64,000 bases of DNA from JBDRMN01 sp043812055 (GTDB lineage Bacteria; Patescibacteriota; Gracilibacteria; JAHISY01), in NCBI GenBank assembly GCA_043812055.1, contig JBDRMN010000058.1, forward strand, positions 3,785-67,784, written 5' to 3'. Below, in pieces: positions 8,375 through 17,239 of the stretch (the stretch's first letter is position 1; each line of letters opens with the position of its first letter). Made by a program: the position numbers and the translations under genes. Under the pieces are notes generated by a model. It ran no database searches, was not told the origin of the DNA, and saw nothing but the letters and a program-made list of their open reading frames with translations.

Positions 8375-9205
8375 CTAATTAACTAATCCCCGGTAAGCCG
8401 TCAGAATTTTTCGCCAGTCCTCAATCTCCAAGTCTTCTGGCCGTTTTTCGAGATTGATTCCAGCGTCTTCCAAGATCTGTTCGGCAACTTCCTTTTTTTG
8501 AGGCAAGCCAGAAGCGAAACTGCCGCGAATCTTTTTGCGAGGAGAATGAAAACCTGCATGCATGATCTGAAAAAAATCAGGTAAATCTTTTTCCGAAACG
8601 GCAGCTTGTTGCCTGGACACAATCTTGAGAATCGCCGAATCAACTTTCGGTGACGGCAGGAAACTCTCCGCTTTCACAATCTCGACAATCTCAGGATCTG
8701 CGAAGATCTTCACTTCGAGCGCCAGCACGGAAAGTTTCTGGGGATCACAGATTTTCTCCGCTACTTCCCTCTGAACGAGTAGCACAGCCAAGCTGGGTCG
8801 GATCATCGTCTCTACAAAAAACTGGCGCAAGATCGGCGAGGTCAGATAGTACGGAATATTCGCTACCAGCTTGTAGTCTCTTGCAGGGGGTGTGAACTTG
8901 CGCACATCCAGATTCTGCAAATCAACATTCGTGAGCCCTTTTAAGTTTTCCTGAAGAACCGGAAAAATATTGCGGTCGAATTCGAGAGCCGTAACTGCTC
9001 GTGAACGCCCCGCCAATTCACGGGTGAGCGTCCCCACCCCCGCCCCGATCTCGATAACTTCGTCTGAATCTTTCAGCTCAGCAGCATCGACAATCTTCTG
9101 CAAGATTTCCTCGTCAACCAAGAAGTTCTGTCCCAAAGCGTGATCCGGCTTGAGGCTATGCTTTCGCAGAAAGCTTTCGAGCTCTAGAGAGTCACAAAGT
9201 TTCAT
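8375..9205 (-). CDS. rsmA: 16S rRNA (adenine1518/1519-N6)-dimethyltransferase
   Basis: This 276-residue protein (also called KsgA) dimethylates two adjacent adenines in the terminal hairpin of 16S rRNA during small-subunit assembly. Diagnostic features are GQNFL at residues 25-29, the S-adenosylmethionine-binding EIGAGVGTL at 52-60, the catalytic NIPYYL at 116-121 and a C-terminal FHSPRKKIRGSF rRNA-binding region. Length and order are standard. The next gene in the same direction, DUF167, lies 40 bases upstream, so they may be co-transcribed. Confidence 0.95.
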   Translation of the reverse strand: MKLCDSLELESFLRKHSLKPDHALGQNFLVDEEILQKIVDAAELKDSDEVIEIGAGVGTLTRELAGRSRAVTALEFDRNIFPVLQENLKGLTNVDLQNLDVRKFTPPARDYKLVANIPYYLTSPILRQFFVETMIRPSLAVLLVQREVAEKICDPQKLSVLALEVKIFADPEIVEIVKAESFLPSPKVDSAILKIVSRQQAAVSEKDLPDFFQIMHAGFHSPRKKIRGSFASGLPQKKEVAEQILEDAGINLEKRPEDLEIEDWRKILTAYRGLVN

Positions 9206-9245
9206 AAAAAAATCCTTACAAGCTTTAGCAACCTTACACCCTTTA

Positions 9246-9524
9246 TTAACCTTCTTTGAGGATACGAATCAGCTTGAGAGGATCAGTTGCCCCAGAAATA
9301 ATTTCCACATTCTCCTTAGCTACTTCAAATTCTTCCGCCAGGAAGCTCTTTAATTCTTTGTTGGCTCGGCCTTTCTCCGGAACTGCCGCCACCCGAATCT
9401 TCAAAGTCTCTTCATCGAGAAATCCGACAATCGCATTCCCCGCTGAGCGTGGAATTACCTTCACGCGCAAAGTGAGCCTGCCTGTCTTTTCGAATTCGGC
9501 AAAAAGATCATTGAGTGTTTTCAT
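9246..9524 (-). CDS. DUF167 (YggU-type) protein
   Basis: The protein starts at MKTLNDLFAEFEK (ATG at 9524), giving 92 residues. The core LTLRVKVIPRSAGN...LKIRVAAVPEKGRANKEL...VEIISGATDPLKLIRI is the DUF167/UPF0235 fold, with the typical invariant GRAN motif. The biochemical role of the family is unknown. A longer frame to 9650 only translates the palindromic spacer and is rejected. Confidence 0.85.
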   Translation of the reverse strand: MKTLNDLFAEFEKTGRLTLRVKVIPRSAGNAIVGFLDEETLKIRVAAVPEKGRANKELKSFLAEEFEVAKENVEIISGATDPLKLIRILKEG

Positions 9525-9591
9525 ACCCGCGAGCTTACAAAATTTATCTCTCTTGTGCCACACCATTGGCGAATTAACGAAACACCGTACA

Positions 9592-9663
9592 GGCAATTCA
9601 CGAATTGCCTCTCTGGATATAATTGCCTCTACAGATATCAGTACGGGCAATTCACGAATTGCC
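9592..9663. repeat. Two copies of an 18-bp palindrome
   Basis: GGCAATTCACGAATTGCC occurs at 9592-9609 and 9646-9663: 8-base perfect arms around AC, each preceded by GTAC. The 54-base spacing also contains half-site AATTGCC copies. Confidence 0.85.
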
Positions 9664-9713
9664 TCTTCGAATAGAATCGCCCCTCCTAAATTTTCTCAAT
9701 AATCCTAATCATC

Positions 9714-10370
9714 CTAACCCAAGCGTTTCCTCCGCCACTCCCGAATCTTCGCATGATTTCCTTCCAATAAAACTTTCGGCACTTTCAGCCCCCGGAAGTC
9801 TTCCGGTCGCGTGTAGTGTGGGTATTCTTTTTTACGATCCAGCTTTTTCGAAAAACTCTCCTCTTCGACACTTTCATTTTTACCGACCACTCCGGGGATC
9901 AGTCGAGCAAGCACATCGATGAAAACCATTGCCGGCAGTTCGCCGCCGGTGAGAACGTAATCCCCTAGCGAGATCTCATAATCCACGAGTGAGTCAATGA
10001 AACGTTGATCCACCCCCTCGTAGTGTCCGCAAACAAGGATCACGCGTTTCAGCCTCTTGGCAAAGTCTTCCGCCAACGGTTGCGTTAACCGCTTACCGCG
10101 GGGTGAAAAGTAAATCACTGGAATCTTCTTTTTACTCCGACCCTTAATACGCTTCACCGCATCAAAAAGCGGCTGACACTGCAGCACCATTCCCGCACCA
10201 CCGCCAAAAGGCTTATCGTCCACCTTCCGCCACTTGTTCTGGGCAAAGTCCCGCAGCTGGTGCAACTTGATCTGGACTTTCCTGAGCTTCTGTCCCCGTG
10301 CGAGAATGCTCGAACTGAGAACCGAGCTGAAACTCTCCGGAAAAAGCGTGATGACGTCAATTTGCAGCAT
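9714..10370 (-). CDS. trmD: tRNA (guanine37-N1)-methyltransferase
   Basis: The 218-residue TrmD methylates G37 next to the anticodon, which prevents +1 frameshifting. Visible signatures are DDKPFGGGAGMV at residues 51-62, the knot motif CGHYEGVDQR at 114-123, SLGDYVLTGGELPA at 134-147 and YPHYTRPEDF near 190. The ATG at 10370 lies 6 bases after a perfect extended -10 box, which suggests a leaderless mRNA. It stands alone rather than with rpsP, rimM and rplS as in many bacteria. Confidence 0.96.
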   Translation of the reverse strand: MLQIDVITLFPESFSSVLSSSILARGQKLRKVQIKLHQLRDFAQNKWRKVDDKPFGGGAGMVLQCQPLFDAVKRIKGRSKKKIPVIYFSPRGKRLTQPLAEDFAKRLKRVILVCGHYEGVDQRFIDSLVDYEISLGDYVLTGGELPAMVFIDVLARLIPGVVGKNESVEEESFSKKLDRKKEYPHYTRPEDFRGLKVPKVLLEGNHAKIREWRRKRLG

Positions 10371-10376
10371 GCGGGG

Positions 10377-10385
10377 ATTTTAACA
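10377..10385 (-). promoter_or_regulatory. Extended -10 promoter of trmD
   Basis: On the minus strand TGTTAAAAT ends 6 bases before the trmD ATG. It is identical to the box before gatB. Confidence 0.6.
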
Positions 10386-10441
10386 AAAAAGGATTTTATT
10401 AATTTAATTCTAGTACTAAAATTAAACCTTATCCTAAAACC

Positions 10442-10942
10442 ATGGACGTTGATACACTTCCAGCTAATAGTAAAAAAGAGGCTGAACCGTTTAACCAACT
10501 CAAAAAACTAATCCGTTTGCTTGAGGAAATCAGCAGACTCCAAGAAAAGTTACTATCAGCAGCAGGACAACACAGTAACGAGAAATGCAGGATTAGAGAT
10601 ATAGTCTTCCAGCTATGGCGAGAGATTTGGAATTGGAAGACGACTTTTCAGGATTCAGATCGTAATGATCGTCTGGCACTTTGGAACACGACTAATCAGC
10701 TCTTCCCCCTACAAAGAGTAATGCCAGATGTCCTATTGATTCCGATATGGGACAAAGATCAAGTCGAGAAAATAAAAAGGGTGTTGGAGTTAATCAACGA
10801 GAGTTTAATAGAAGCAACTCGTTGTGGTGCAGATACTCGAAAAGAGATATCTGAAGCACTCCCAATTTTAAAAGAAGCCGAGAGTGAACAATCACCCAAA
10901 GACCCAAAACCCATTTTACCCCCGTCAGAGTTTCCACAGTAA
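10442..10942 (+). CDS. Hypothetical helical protein, 166 aa
   Basis: This 166-residue protein is mostly alpha-helical, with a Leu/Glu/Lys-rich segment at about residues 18-45 that could form a coiled coil, and a Pro-rich C-terminus. There is no signal peptide, membrane segment or known motif. The ATG at 10442 is preceded by TAAAAT at 10417-10422, about 19 bases upstream, making a promoter divergent from that of trmD. Base composition is more A/T-rich than in trmD. Confidence 0.6.
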   Translation: MDVDTLPANSKKEAEPFNQLKKLIRLLEEISRLQEKLLSAAGQHSNEKCRIRDIVFQLWREIWNWKTTFQDSDRNDRLALWNTTNQLFPLQRVMPDVLLIPIWDKDQVEKIKRVLELINESLIEATRCGADTRKEISEALPILKEAESEQSPKDPKPILPPSEFPQ

Positions 10943-11098
10943 CTCTGATGCTCAGGATCCAGAACTAGGAGCGGCAGAGTCCACTTCATGAGACTTTGCC
11001 AGAGAGTAAAGGCATGTCCGCAATTTTTCACCTTGTAAAATAAAAGCAGAGCTCTCGCCCCACCTTTTATTAACACCAACACTATCCACTAACACTAA

Positions 11099-12253
11099 TT
11101 ACTTTTTCATCTTCTTCCTGATAAACGCCGGGATCTCCAGCTCCTCATCTGCGGCCTCGGGGGAACGCATCGAACCAGCCGGACGGCCCGCCATAAGGTT
11201 GCGCTTGGCTTGTGCAGCAATGGCGGATTCTTTGCTGAAGCCTGTGGCGATCACGGTAATCTTGATCTCGCCCGTGTAGCTATCGTCGATCACTGCACCG
11301 AAGATGATATTGGCTCCCGGATCAGCGGCGGCAGTAATGACTTTCGCGGCTTCATCCACTTCGAACATCGACAGATCATTACCGCCGGTAATATTGAAAA
11401 GTAAGCCTTTCGCCCCATCAATCTCCTGCTCGAGTAACGGTGAATCAATCGCCGCCCGGGCTGCTTCCACCGCCCGATTCTCGCCGGTACCGTAACCGAT
11501 GCCCATCAGGGCTGAACCGGCATTTTGCATGATATTTCGTACATCCGCGAAGTCGACATTGATCATCCCGTGGACAGTAATCAGATCCGAGATACCCTGC
11601 ACACCCTGGCGCAGTACGTCATCGACAACAGTGAAGGCATCGTGGATTGGAGTCTTTTTGTCGATGATCGAAAGAATCTTGTCATTGGGAATCGTGATGA
11701 GAGTATCCACTTTGTCCTTCAGCTCTTCGATCCCCATGTCCGCCCGCTCCCGACGCTTCTCTCCTTCGAAAGCAAACGGTCGCGTTACGACCGCCACAGT
11801 GAGGGCTCCGCTTTCTTTCGCCGCCTCGGCAATCACCGGCGACGCACCCGTACCGGTACCACCACCCATACCACAAGTGATGAAAACCATATCCGCATTC
11901 TCGAAATGAGAACGGATTTCCTCCGAACTCTCTTCGGCCGCCTTTTTGCCCAGAGTCGCGTCCGAGCCAGCCCCCAGTCCCTTCGTCGTACCTTTACCGA
12001 TATTAATCTTTGTCGGAGCGTTATTGTGATAAAGCGCCTGAGCGTCGGTATTGATCGCCACGAAATCAACTCCACTGACCTGAGCCTTGATCATTCGGTT
12101 GATGGCATTGCTGCCCGAACCACCGAGACCAAACACTTTGATCTTGGCCACCGGCGAGATGCCCGGACTCACTTCCTGAGCCGAGGAATCATCGGATTTC
12201 GAGGCTGGCCTGCCACCGAAAAGGTTTTTGAGACTATCAGAAGACATTTGCAT
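11099..12253 (-). CDS. ftsZ: Cell division protein FtsZ
   Basis: FtsZ is the tubulin-like GTPase that forms the division ring. The 384-residue product has [13 protein letters not shown] at 42-54, the tubulin signature [13 protein letters not shown] at 128-140, and the T7 loop [11 protein letters not shown] near 235-245. A short C-terminal linker ends in the conserved tip [12 protein letters not shown] (373-384), which binds FtsA. The ATG at 12253 has a second in-frame ATG two codons later. It follows ftsA in the same direction with a 79-base gap, so the pair is probably one operon. Confidence 0.98.
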   Translation of the reverse strand: MQMSSDSLKNLFGGRPASKSDDSSAQEVSPGISPVAKIKVFGLGGSGSNAINRMIKAQVSGVDFVAINTDAQALYHNNAPTKINIGKGTTKGLGAGSDATLGKKAAEESSEEIRSHFENADMVFITCGMGGGTGTGASPVIAEAAKESGALTVAVVTRPFAFEGEKRRERADMGIEELKDKVDTLITIPNDKILSIIDKKTPIHDAFTVVDDVLRQGVQGISDLITVHGMINVDFADVRNIMQNAGSALMGIGYGTGENRAVEAARAAIDSPLLEQEIDGAKGLLFNITGGNDLSMFEVDEAAKVITAAADPGANIIFGAVIDDSYTGEIKITVIATGFSKESAIAAQAKRNLMAGRPAGSMRSPEAADEELEIPAFIRKKMKK

Positions 12254-12332
12254 GGGGGGTTATGGTTTAGATTTTAGAGTTAAAGTTTGGGAACAGGAAA
12301 TTTTTGTTGAGTAATTTTTGTGACTGTCAAAA

Positions 12333-13562
12333 TCAGGGCAGTAATTTCTTGAAGAAATTTTTTACTCCAGAAAAGACCTTCCCGAAGTCCACACTCGCCA
12401 TGGTATAAGGCCGGGCGGGTGCCTTGGCACCATAGAGAATCAGTCCGATGGCCGTGGCGTAGGCTGGATCGTCGATCTTGTCGATCACTCCATCGACTTC
12501 CGTAGGGAAACCGATCTGGACCGGTAGCGAGAGTGTTTCGCGCGCCAGTTCGATCAGTCCGGGAACCTTCGCACCACCACCGGTGATCACCGCTCCCGCC
12601 GGCAGCTGCCCGTCCCGCTCACTCTCCGCCAACTTCTCATTGATCATCGTGAGAATCTCGTGGTAGCGTGCGTGAATTATTTCGGCCAGCTGGCGTCGGT
12701 CCACAGTCTGGGACTCGGACTTACTGATCGCCGCCAGATCAATTGTCTCACGCTCGGAAACATCCGTCGGGTTGCAAGTGCCGTATTCGATCTTGAGCTT
12801 TTCGGCCGTGTCCACACTAGTCTTGAGCCCAATTGCTACATCATTCGTCACGGCATCCCCGCCGATCGGCAGGACGGCAGTATCCAGCACCACCCCTTCT
12901 TCGAAAACCGCCATCGAGATAGAGGAAGCGCCAATGTCAATCGCCACGACTCCCAACTCCATCTGTCGGCGCGAGAGCACGGCTTCCGCCGCCGCGAGAG
13001 GAGCCGGTATGAAATCATCCACATCGACTCCGGACTGGTGTACGGCGTTCTCGAGATTTTTCAAAGCTGGCGTCAGTCCTGTGATGATGTGGGCTTCGAC
13101 CTCCAAGCGTACGCCCGTCATGCCGACCGGATTACGAATACCCTCCTGGTCATCCACAGTGTAGCTCTTGGGAATCACTCGCAAAATCTGACGGTTGGGT
13201 TGGATATTGACCGCCTGAGCCGCTTCGAGCACTCGTTCAATGTCAGCCACGCCGATCTCGCCACCGTGCGGAACCGCGATCACCCCTTTTGAATTTTGAG
13301 ATTGGAGATGGGCGCCGCCGACAGCGACAGTAGCATGGTGAATTGGGTCGCCGCTCATTCTTTCCGCGTCTTCGAGACTGGTGGTAACTGCCGAGATCGT
13401 TTCATTCACATCTACGATCACCCCTTTTCGAAGGCCTGCCGAAGGAGATACTCCCGCACCCAGAACATTCGGCAAAACTTCTTTTTCGTCAGTACTGGCA
13501 ATCACCGTACGGATACGGTGAGTTCCGATATCGAGACCGACGATAGTACTGTCTTTGGGCAC
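12333..13562 (-). CDS. ftsA: Cell division protein FtsA
   Basis: The 409-residue actin-like ATPase anchors FtsZ to the membrane. It shows the phosphate-1 motif GLDIGTH at residues 9-15, the phosphate-2 motif VVAIDIGASS near 207-216, the adenosine motif GAVITGGGAKVPGL near 325-338, and a C-terminal amphipathic helix (VFSGVKNFFKKLLP) suited to membrane binding. It uses a GTG start at 13562. No other dcw-cluster genes are adjacent; mraY and an FtsQ-like gene are elsewhere in the window. Confidence 0.97.
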   Translation of the reverse strand: MPKDSTIVGLDIGTHRIRTVIASTDEKEVLPNVLGAGVSPSAGLRKGVIVDVNETISAVTTSLEDAERMSGDPIHHATVAVGGAHLQSQNSKGVIAVPHGGEIGVADIERVLEAAQAVNIQPNRQILRVIPKSYTVDDQEGIRNPVGMTGVRLEVEAHIITGLTPALKNLENAVHQSGVDVDDFIPAPLAAAEAVLSRRQMELGVVAIDIGASSISMAVFEEGVVLDTAVLPIGGDAVTNDVAIGLKTSVDTAEKLKIEYGTCNPTDVSERETIDLAAISKSESQTVDRRQLAEIIHARYHEILTMINEKLAESERDGQLPAGAVITGGGAKVPGLIELARETLSLPVQIGFPTEVDGVIDKIDDPAYATAIGLILYGAKAPARPYTMASVDFGKVFSGVKNFFKKLLP

Positions 13563-13813
13563 GCAAGGAGTTCTAAAATTGTGATCAGTCTAAATTCCAC
13601 GCTTGGCGCTGGCAAATTTGCTTGAACAATTTTTGTTTACAACAACGGTACCCTGAGGCCTTTTTGTGTTCAAGAAAATCCCCATTTAGACGGCTTAAGC
13701 TCGTACGCACAAAGTTCTTTTAAGCTGCGTGGATCGATAGAAAATAATCCGCTCATTTTCATTCGAACATTTTTTCAAAAAACTCTAAAATTCTCCGGCC
13801 TTAATCCTGAACA
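13563..13813. other. Divergent spacer between ftsA and the Bax-inhibitor gene
   Basis: This 251-base spacer must hold the promoters of both flanking genes. TAAAAT-like boxes occur near 13574 and 13785, but none is strong. No open reading frame or clear hairpin is seen. Confidence 0.4.
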
Positions 13814-14503
13814 ATGCTTCAAAATACTCAAGCTTCTATCGCCAACAATGTCTCAAGGACTTTCTTCGGGCAGGTGATGGCCTTCTTTGGCCTGGCACTC
13901 GCCGCCGCCGCGGGCGGAGTTTTGGTTGGTTTTTATCTCTTACCTGCTGCTCTGATCTACAACACCGGCTTCATGCTCCTCATGTTCGCGGTAACTTTGA
14001 TCTTGGTATTCACTTCACGGCGCTGGAGCCGGGGACGTTTGGGTTATTTCTTTCTAATTGTTTTCGCAGCAATTTTTGGCCTGACTTTTGTCCCCCTGCT
14101 GGCAATCACCGCCCTCACTGCCGGCGCTCCTCTGATCGGCAAAGCCTTGCTGGCCACAGTCACTATGTTCGGCGGAATGGCTCTCTACGGCATCACGACC
14201 AAGCGCGACCTCAGCGGCCTGGGTGGGGCATTGATCGCGAGTCTCATCGGTATGATCGTCGTCAGCTTGCTGACTTTCGTCCTGTATTTGTTCGGAATTA
14301 GTGTCTGGAGCAATGCTACCGAACTGGTTTTCTCCGGATTTGGCATCCTCGTTTTTGCCGGCTTTACAATGTATGATTTTCAGAAAATTCGGAGCCTTTC
14401 CGGTCAAATCACCCCTATTGAGGGTGCTATTAAGATTTTTCTCGATTTCATCCTGCTTTTCCAGTATATCCTGCGTTTTATGACTGCTCTAGGACGAGAT
14501 TGA
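13814..14503 (+). CDS. Bax inhibitor-1/YccA family membrane protein
   Basis: The 229-residue protein has about seven hydrophobic segments and the C-terminal signature FAGFTMYDFQKIRSL with its conserved Asp, followed by LDFILLFQYILR. The family (YccA, YbhL, YetJ) contains inner-membrane proteins; YetJ is a pH-sensitive calcium leak channel and YccA modulates FtsH. The function here is inferred only at family level. It starts at the ATG 13814 and is followed by the pilin-like gene in the same direction after 77 bases. Confidence 0.9.
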   Translation: MLQNTQASIANNVSRTFFGQVMAFFGLALAAAAGGVLVGFYLLPAALIYNTGFMLLMFAVTLILVFTSRRWSRGRLGYFFLIVFAAIFGLTFVPLLAITALTAGAPLIGKALLATVTMFGGMALYGITTKRDLSGLGGALIASLIGMIVVSLLTFVLYLFGISVWSNATELVFSGFGILVFAGFTMYDFQKIRSLSGQITPIEGAIKIFLDFILLFQYILRFMTALGRD

Positions 14504-14580
14504 AAAACTTTGCATTTGCTTTTGTTTTTCGTCTAAACTTTTGCTAACTTTATAGTAACTCTTCACTAACCCTCCCCGCC

Positions 14581-14973
14581 ATGTCCTCCAAAATCAAAGC
14601 TTTGGCCATCGGTTTGGTTGCCGTCGTCGGCGTTTCTGCACTAGCCATGGCGATAGAGCCTGTCTTCGCCGCAGATGACATCAGCAAGACCTGTACCGTG
14701 TGGCAGCAGCAGCAAGGTCTTTGTACCGCGGGCCTACGGACTCTCGTCCTAAACATCGTTAACTGGTTTCTCCTCTTTCTCGGCCTGGTTGCCACCGGCT
14801 TCCTGGTCTATGGTGGTTTTCTCTATGTCACCTCAGCCGGCAATGACGAGAACATCAACAAAGCCAAGAAGATTATCATCTACGCAGCAGTTGGCATCCT
14901 TATAATCGTGTTAGCTGCAGTACTTGTGAATGCGCTTGTCGATATTGTTGCCTCCGGACGCGTCGACCAGTAA
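14581..14973 (+). CDS. VirB2/TrbC-like pilin-type membrane protein
   Basis: The 130-residue precursor has an N-terminal signal peptide (residues 1-30, AMAIEPVFA before the mature part), a short Cys-containing region (KTCTVWQQQQGLC), and two hydrophobic segments at about 52-78 and 96-120 separated by a basic loop. This matches the VirB2/TrbC-type conjugal pilin-like proteins common in CPR genomes, which are small secreted proteins with two membrane helices. It may serve with the VirB4-like ATPase at 51604-54432 in a surface-appendage or DNA-transfer apparatus. That link is inference, because the genes are about 37 kb apart. Confidence 0.75.
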   Translation: MSSKIKALAIGLVAVVGVSALAMAIEPVFAADDISKTCTVWQQQQGLCTAGLRTLVLNIVNWFLLFLGLVATGFLVYGGFLYVTSAGNDENINKAKKIIIYAAVGILIIVLAAVLVNALVDIVASGRVDQ

Positions 14974-15002
14974 TAAGCGCCATTATCTAAAATCTAAAAC
15001 AA

Positions 15003-15032
15003 AGAGCCTCCCGCTTAGCAGGAGGCTTTTTG
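15003..15032 (+). terminator. Rho-independent terminator after the pilin-like gene
   Basis: Arms AGCCTCC (15005-15011) and GGAGGCT (15021-15027) are followed by a T-run. It separates the pilin-like gene from prs. Confidence 0.85.
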
Positions 15033-15064
15033 CTTGCTTGCTTGAGTGCAGAAAGAAAGAATTG

Positions 15065-15073
15065 TGCTACAAT
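15065..15073 (+). promoter_or_regulatory. Extended -10 promoter of prs
   Basis: TGCTACAAT ends 9 bases before the prs ATG, giving a predicted leader of 0-3 bases. Confidence 0.6.
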
Positions 15074-15082
15074 TTCCGCACT

Positions 15083-16033
15083 ATGAAAAGCGATTTCCAG
15101 TATCTCAAGATTTTCTTCGGCGGGAACAGCGAGGCGCTTGGGGAGAAAATTTGCCGAAAAATCGGAATTAAGCCTGGAAAGATAGAGACCAAGAAGTTCT
15201 CCTGCGGGGAGAACTACGTCCAAATCGGCGAGAGTGTGCGAGGCCGCAACTGCTTCGTGATAGCCACTGCTACGCAAAATGTGAATGAAGATTTGATGGA
15301 GCTTTTCTTGATCATCGATGCGCTGAAACGCAGTCTGGCGAAGTACATTCACGTTGTCATTCCTCACTTCGGTTACGCCCGCCAGGACAAGATCACCGAT
15401 CCCCGAGAACCGATCTCGGCCAAGCTGGTCGCAAACTTGATCGAGACCGCCGGAGCGAAGCACATTATCACGCTCGACCTGCACTCGGACCAGGCTCAGG
15501 CTTTCTTCGAAAAGCCCGTGGACAATCTAACCGCCAAATTACTTTTCTTTGATTATTTCAAAAAGAAACGGCTGACGAATCCAGTTATCGTCAGTCCGGA
15601 TGCCGGGGGAGCGAAAAATGCCGAGAAATTTGCCAAGCTTTTAAATGCCTCGCTGGCCATCCTGCACAAGACCCGCCCCGCCCATAACCGTGCCGAAGTG
15701 CAGCACATCATCGGTGAAGTAAAGGGTCGATCCGCAATTCTCTTTGATGATCTGGTCGATACCGCCGGTAGCGTTAGTGCGGCGATACAGGCTTTGCGCA
15801 AGCAAGGTGCCAAGGAGATTTACCTGGCCGCCACTCACGCAGTGCTCTCCGGTCCTGCTCAGGAACGTTTGAATAAAGCCAAGTTTAAGGAAATCGTCTT
15901 CACCGATTCAATCCCCCAGAACTTTGAAAAGCTAAAAAATGTAAAAGTGATCTCGATTGCTGAAATGCTCGCGAACACCATCAGAGGCGTCCACCTCGGC
16001 CGCAGTGTGAGTAAGTTCTGGGAGAGCCACTAA
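15083..16033 (+). CDS. prs: Ribose-phosphate pyrophosphokinase
   Basis: The 316-residue enzyme makes PRPP from ribose 5-phosphate and ATP, the precursor for nucleotides, histidine and tryptophan. All three pathways have genes in this window (pyrE, hisF/hisI, trpE). Signatures are HFGYARQDK at 95-103, DLHSDQAQ at 132-139 and the PRPP-binding loop FDDLVDTAGS at 221-230. The frame extends upstream to 14930, but that part overlaps the terminator and the pilin gene, so the ATG at 15083 just after the -10 box is the start. Confidence 0.96.
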   Translation: MKSDFQYLKIFFGGNSEALGEKICRKIGIKPGKIETKKFSCGENYVQIGESVRGRNCFVIATATQNVNEDLMELFLIIDALKRSLAKYIHVVIPHFGYARQDKITDPREPISAKLVANLIETAGAKHIITLDLHSDQAQAFFEKPVDNLTAKLLFFDYFKKKRLTNPVIVSPDAGGAKNAEKFAKLLNASLAILHKTRPAHNRAEVQHIIGEVKGRSAILFDDLVDTAGSVSAAIQALRKQGAKEIYLAATHAVLSGPAQERLNKAKFKEIVFTDSIPQNFEKLKNVKVISIAEMLANTIRGVHLGRSVSKFWESH

Positions 16034-16113
16034 GTGACCACTTTGTGGCGTGAGAGGTTAAATAATTTGCCAAACGTGAAAAGAATTAGGTAAGTTTGTT
16101 TATCAAACTTTTT

Positions 16114-16884
16114 ATGAATCCCGAAAAAGACGATGGATTTATCGAGAAAACTTACAATAAGATTTTTTATGGAGTACGCAGCTTGATTGATAAAGTCTCC
16201 CAGAAACCACTCAAAGCACTAAGCAAAAAAGTCCATCCTGACTCAATCACACTTAGTAGAATTCCGATTGGAGTCCTCGTCTTGCTCGCCTATCTTATCG
16301 ATCAAAAAGAGATCGCTGCAGCGCTTTATTTTTTTAACTATTTCCTTGATGTTCTTGATGGTATGGTAGCTCGTGTTAGCGGGCAGGAAACAGGTAATGG
16401 GGCAAGACTGGATCCTTTTGTAGACAAGCTAACAAACTACCCTTTGCTCGCGATAGTAACGGGAAAAGCATTGGTGGGTTCTTTTTCAGAAATATCATTC
16501 AATTCTCTCGAGACGGCTATTCCCTTTTTCCGTGCACTTATTTTAACGTCACTCATGTTCAAGGCTGCTCAAAACGACGATGAATCTATGCAATTGCGAG
16601 GAGGGTTCCCGGCAGGCTTCGAAAGCATAGCAATAGCCCTGAGCAGATTAAAAGGCCAAACAATCACCAATCCCAAGCCGAATCCTGAAGAAATCCCTGT
16701 GGCTTTCGGAAAAACAAAATTTGTCTTTCAGTCGGGTGCAATTCTCAACTCAATGCTAAACGGTGCTAGCCTGACAACACTAGGACTGCTAGGTACCTCA
16801 ATCATCTTGGGCAGGGGGAGTGTCCGCAAAAGAAGCGCACTCAAAGATACCCCTTCTCCACACATTCGTCCAGATCCTTCTTAA
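16114..16884 (+). CDS. CDP-alcohol phosphatidyltransferase family protein
   Basis: The protein (256 aa from the ATG at 16114) has the exact family signature DGx2ARx8Gx3Dx3D: DG at 82-83, AR at 86-87, Asp at 100 and 104. Hydrophobic segments lie around it (about 48-66, 68-88, 210-230). Such enzymes move a phospho-alcohol from a CDP-activated donor to make phospholipid head groups. The particular alcohol cannot be told from sequence. The last ~45 bases overlap the convergent HisE-like gene. Codon use is A/T-richer than in prs. Confidence 0.85.
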   Translation: MNPEKDDGFIEKTYNKIFYGVRSLIDKVSQKPLKALSKKVHPDSITLSRIPIGVLVLLAYLIDQKEIAAALYFFNYFLDVLDGMVARVSGQETGNGARLDPFVDKLTNYPLLAIVTGKALVGSFSEISFNSLETAIPFFRALILTSLMFKAAQNDDESMQLRGGFPAGFESIAIALSRLKGQTITNPKPNPEEIPVAFGKTKFVFQSGAILNSMLNGASLTTLGLLGTSIILGRGSVRKRSALKDTPSPHIRPDPS

Positions 16885-17239
16885 ACATATCCTCAAGTGG
16901 AATCTTGTTTTTGGCATGCAGCTTGACGAGCTTATCCAGATCTTTCGCAAAATCTTTTTCGAATTCAGCGAAGCTTTTACCATCCACTATCGCGGCCAGC
17001 GAAAGCCAGTAAAAAAATTGGGAACTCTCCAGGAGAAAATCTTTCTTGAAATCATCCGAGTGGCGATGCTCTTCGTCAGTCAATTCCTTCCACTCTTCTT
17101 TCGCCCGGCCTTGGAAAAATTTCGTGTCTTTCTCCTGCAGCATTTTGGCCGTGCCCGATCCCGGGAACTTTTTGGGTTTCCTGAATTGATCTAGAACACC
17201 ATAAAGCTTTTCGGCGAGTTCACGTTCAGTGTCATTCAT
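16841..17239 (-). CDS. HisE/MazG-like all-alpha NTP pyrophosphohydrolase (tentative)
   Basis: This 132-residue helical protein follows hisI with a 4-base ATGA overlap. Three segments line up by eye with HisE (phosphoribosyl-ATP pyrophosphohydrolase): GSGTAKMLQ with SYTAKLL, GRAKEEWKEL with KVGEEATEV, and LLESSQFFYWLSLAA with YEAADLLYHLLVLLA. The usual Asp of the EAAD box is Gln here. HisE plus HisI would carry out steps 2 and 3 of histidine synthesis, which fits the coupling. It could instead be a MazG-type enzyme with another substrate. Confidence 0.55.
   Translation of the reverse strand: MNDTERELAEKLYGVLDQFRKPKKFPGSGTAKMLQEKDTKFFQGRAKEEWKELTDEEHRHSDDFKKDFLLESSQFFYWLSLAAIVDGKSFAEFEKDFAKDLDKLVKLHAKNKIPLEDMFKKDLDECVEKGYL

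Noticed and set aside
9525..9650. N-terminal extension of the DUF167 gene
   Set aside because: The extra 42 codons are the translation of the palindromic spacer and are absent from the family.
11525..12277. Long plus-strand frame (250 codons) opposite ftsZ
   Set aside because: It is an antisense shadow of ftsZ; the ftsZ frame has all family motifs and this one resembles nothing.
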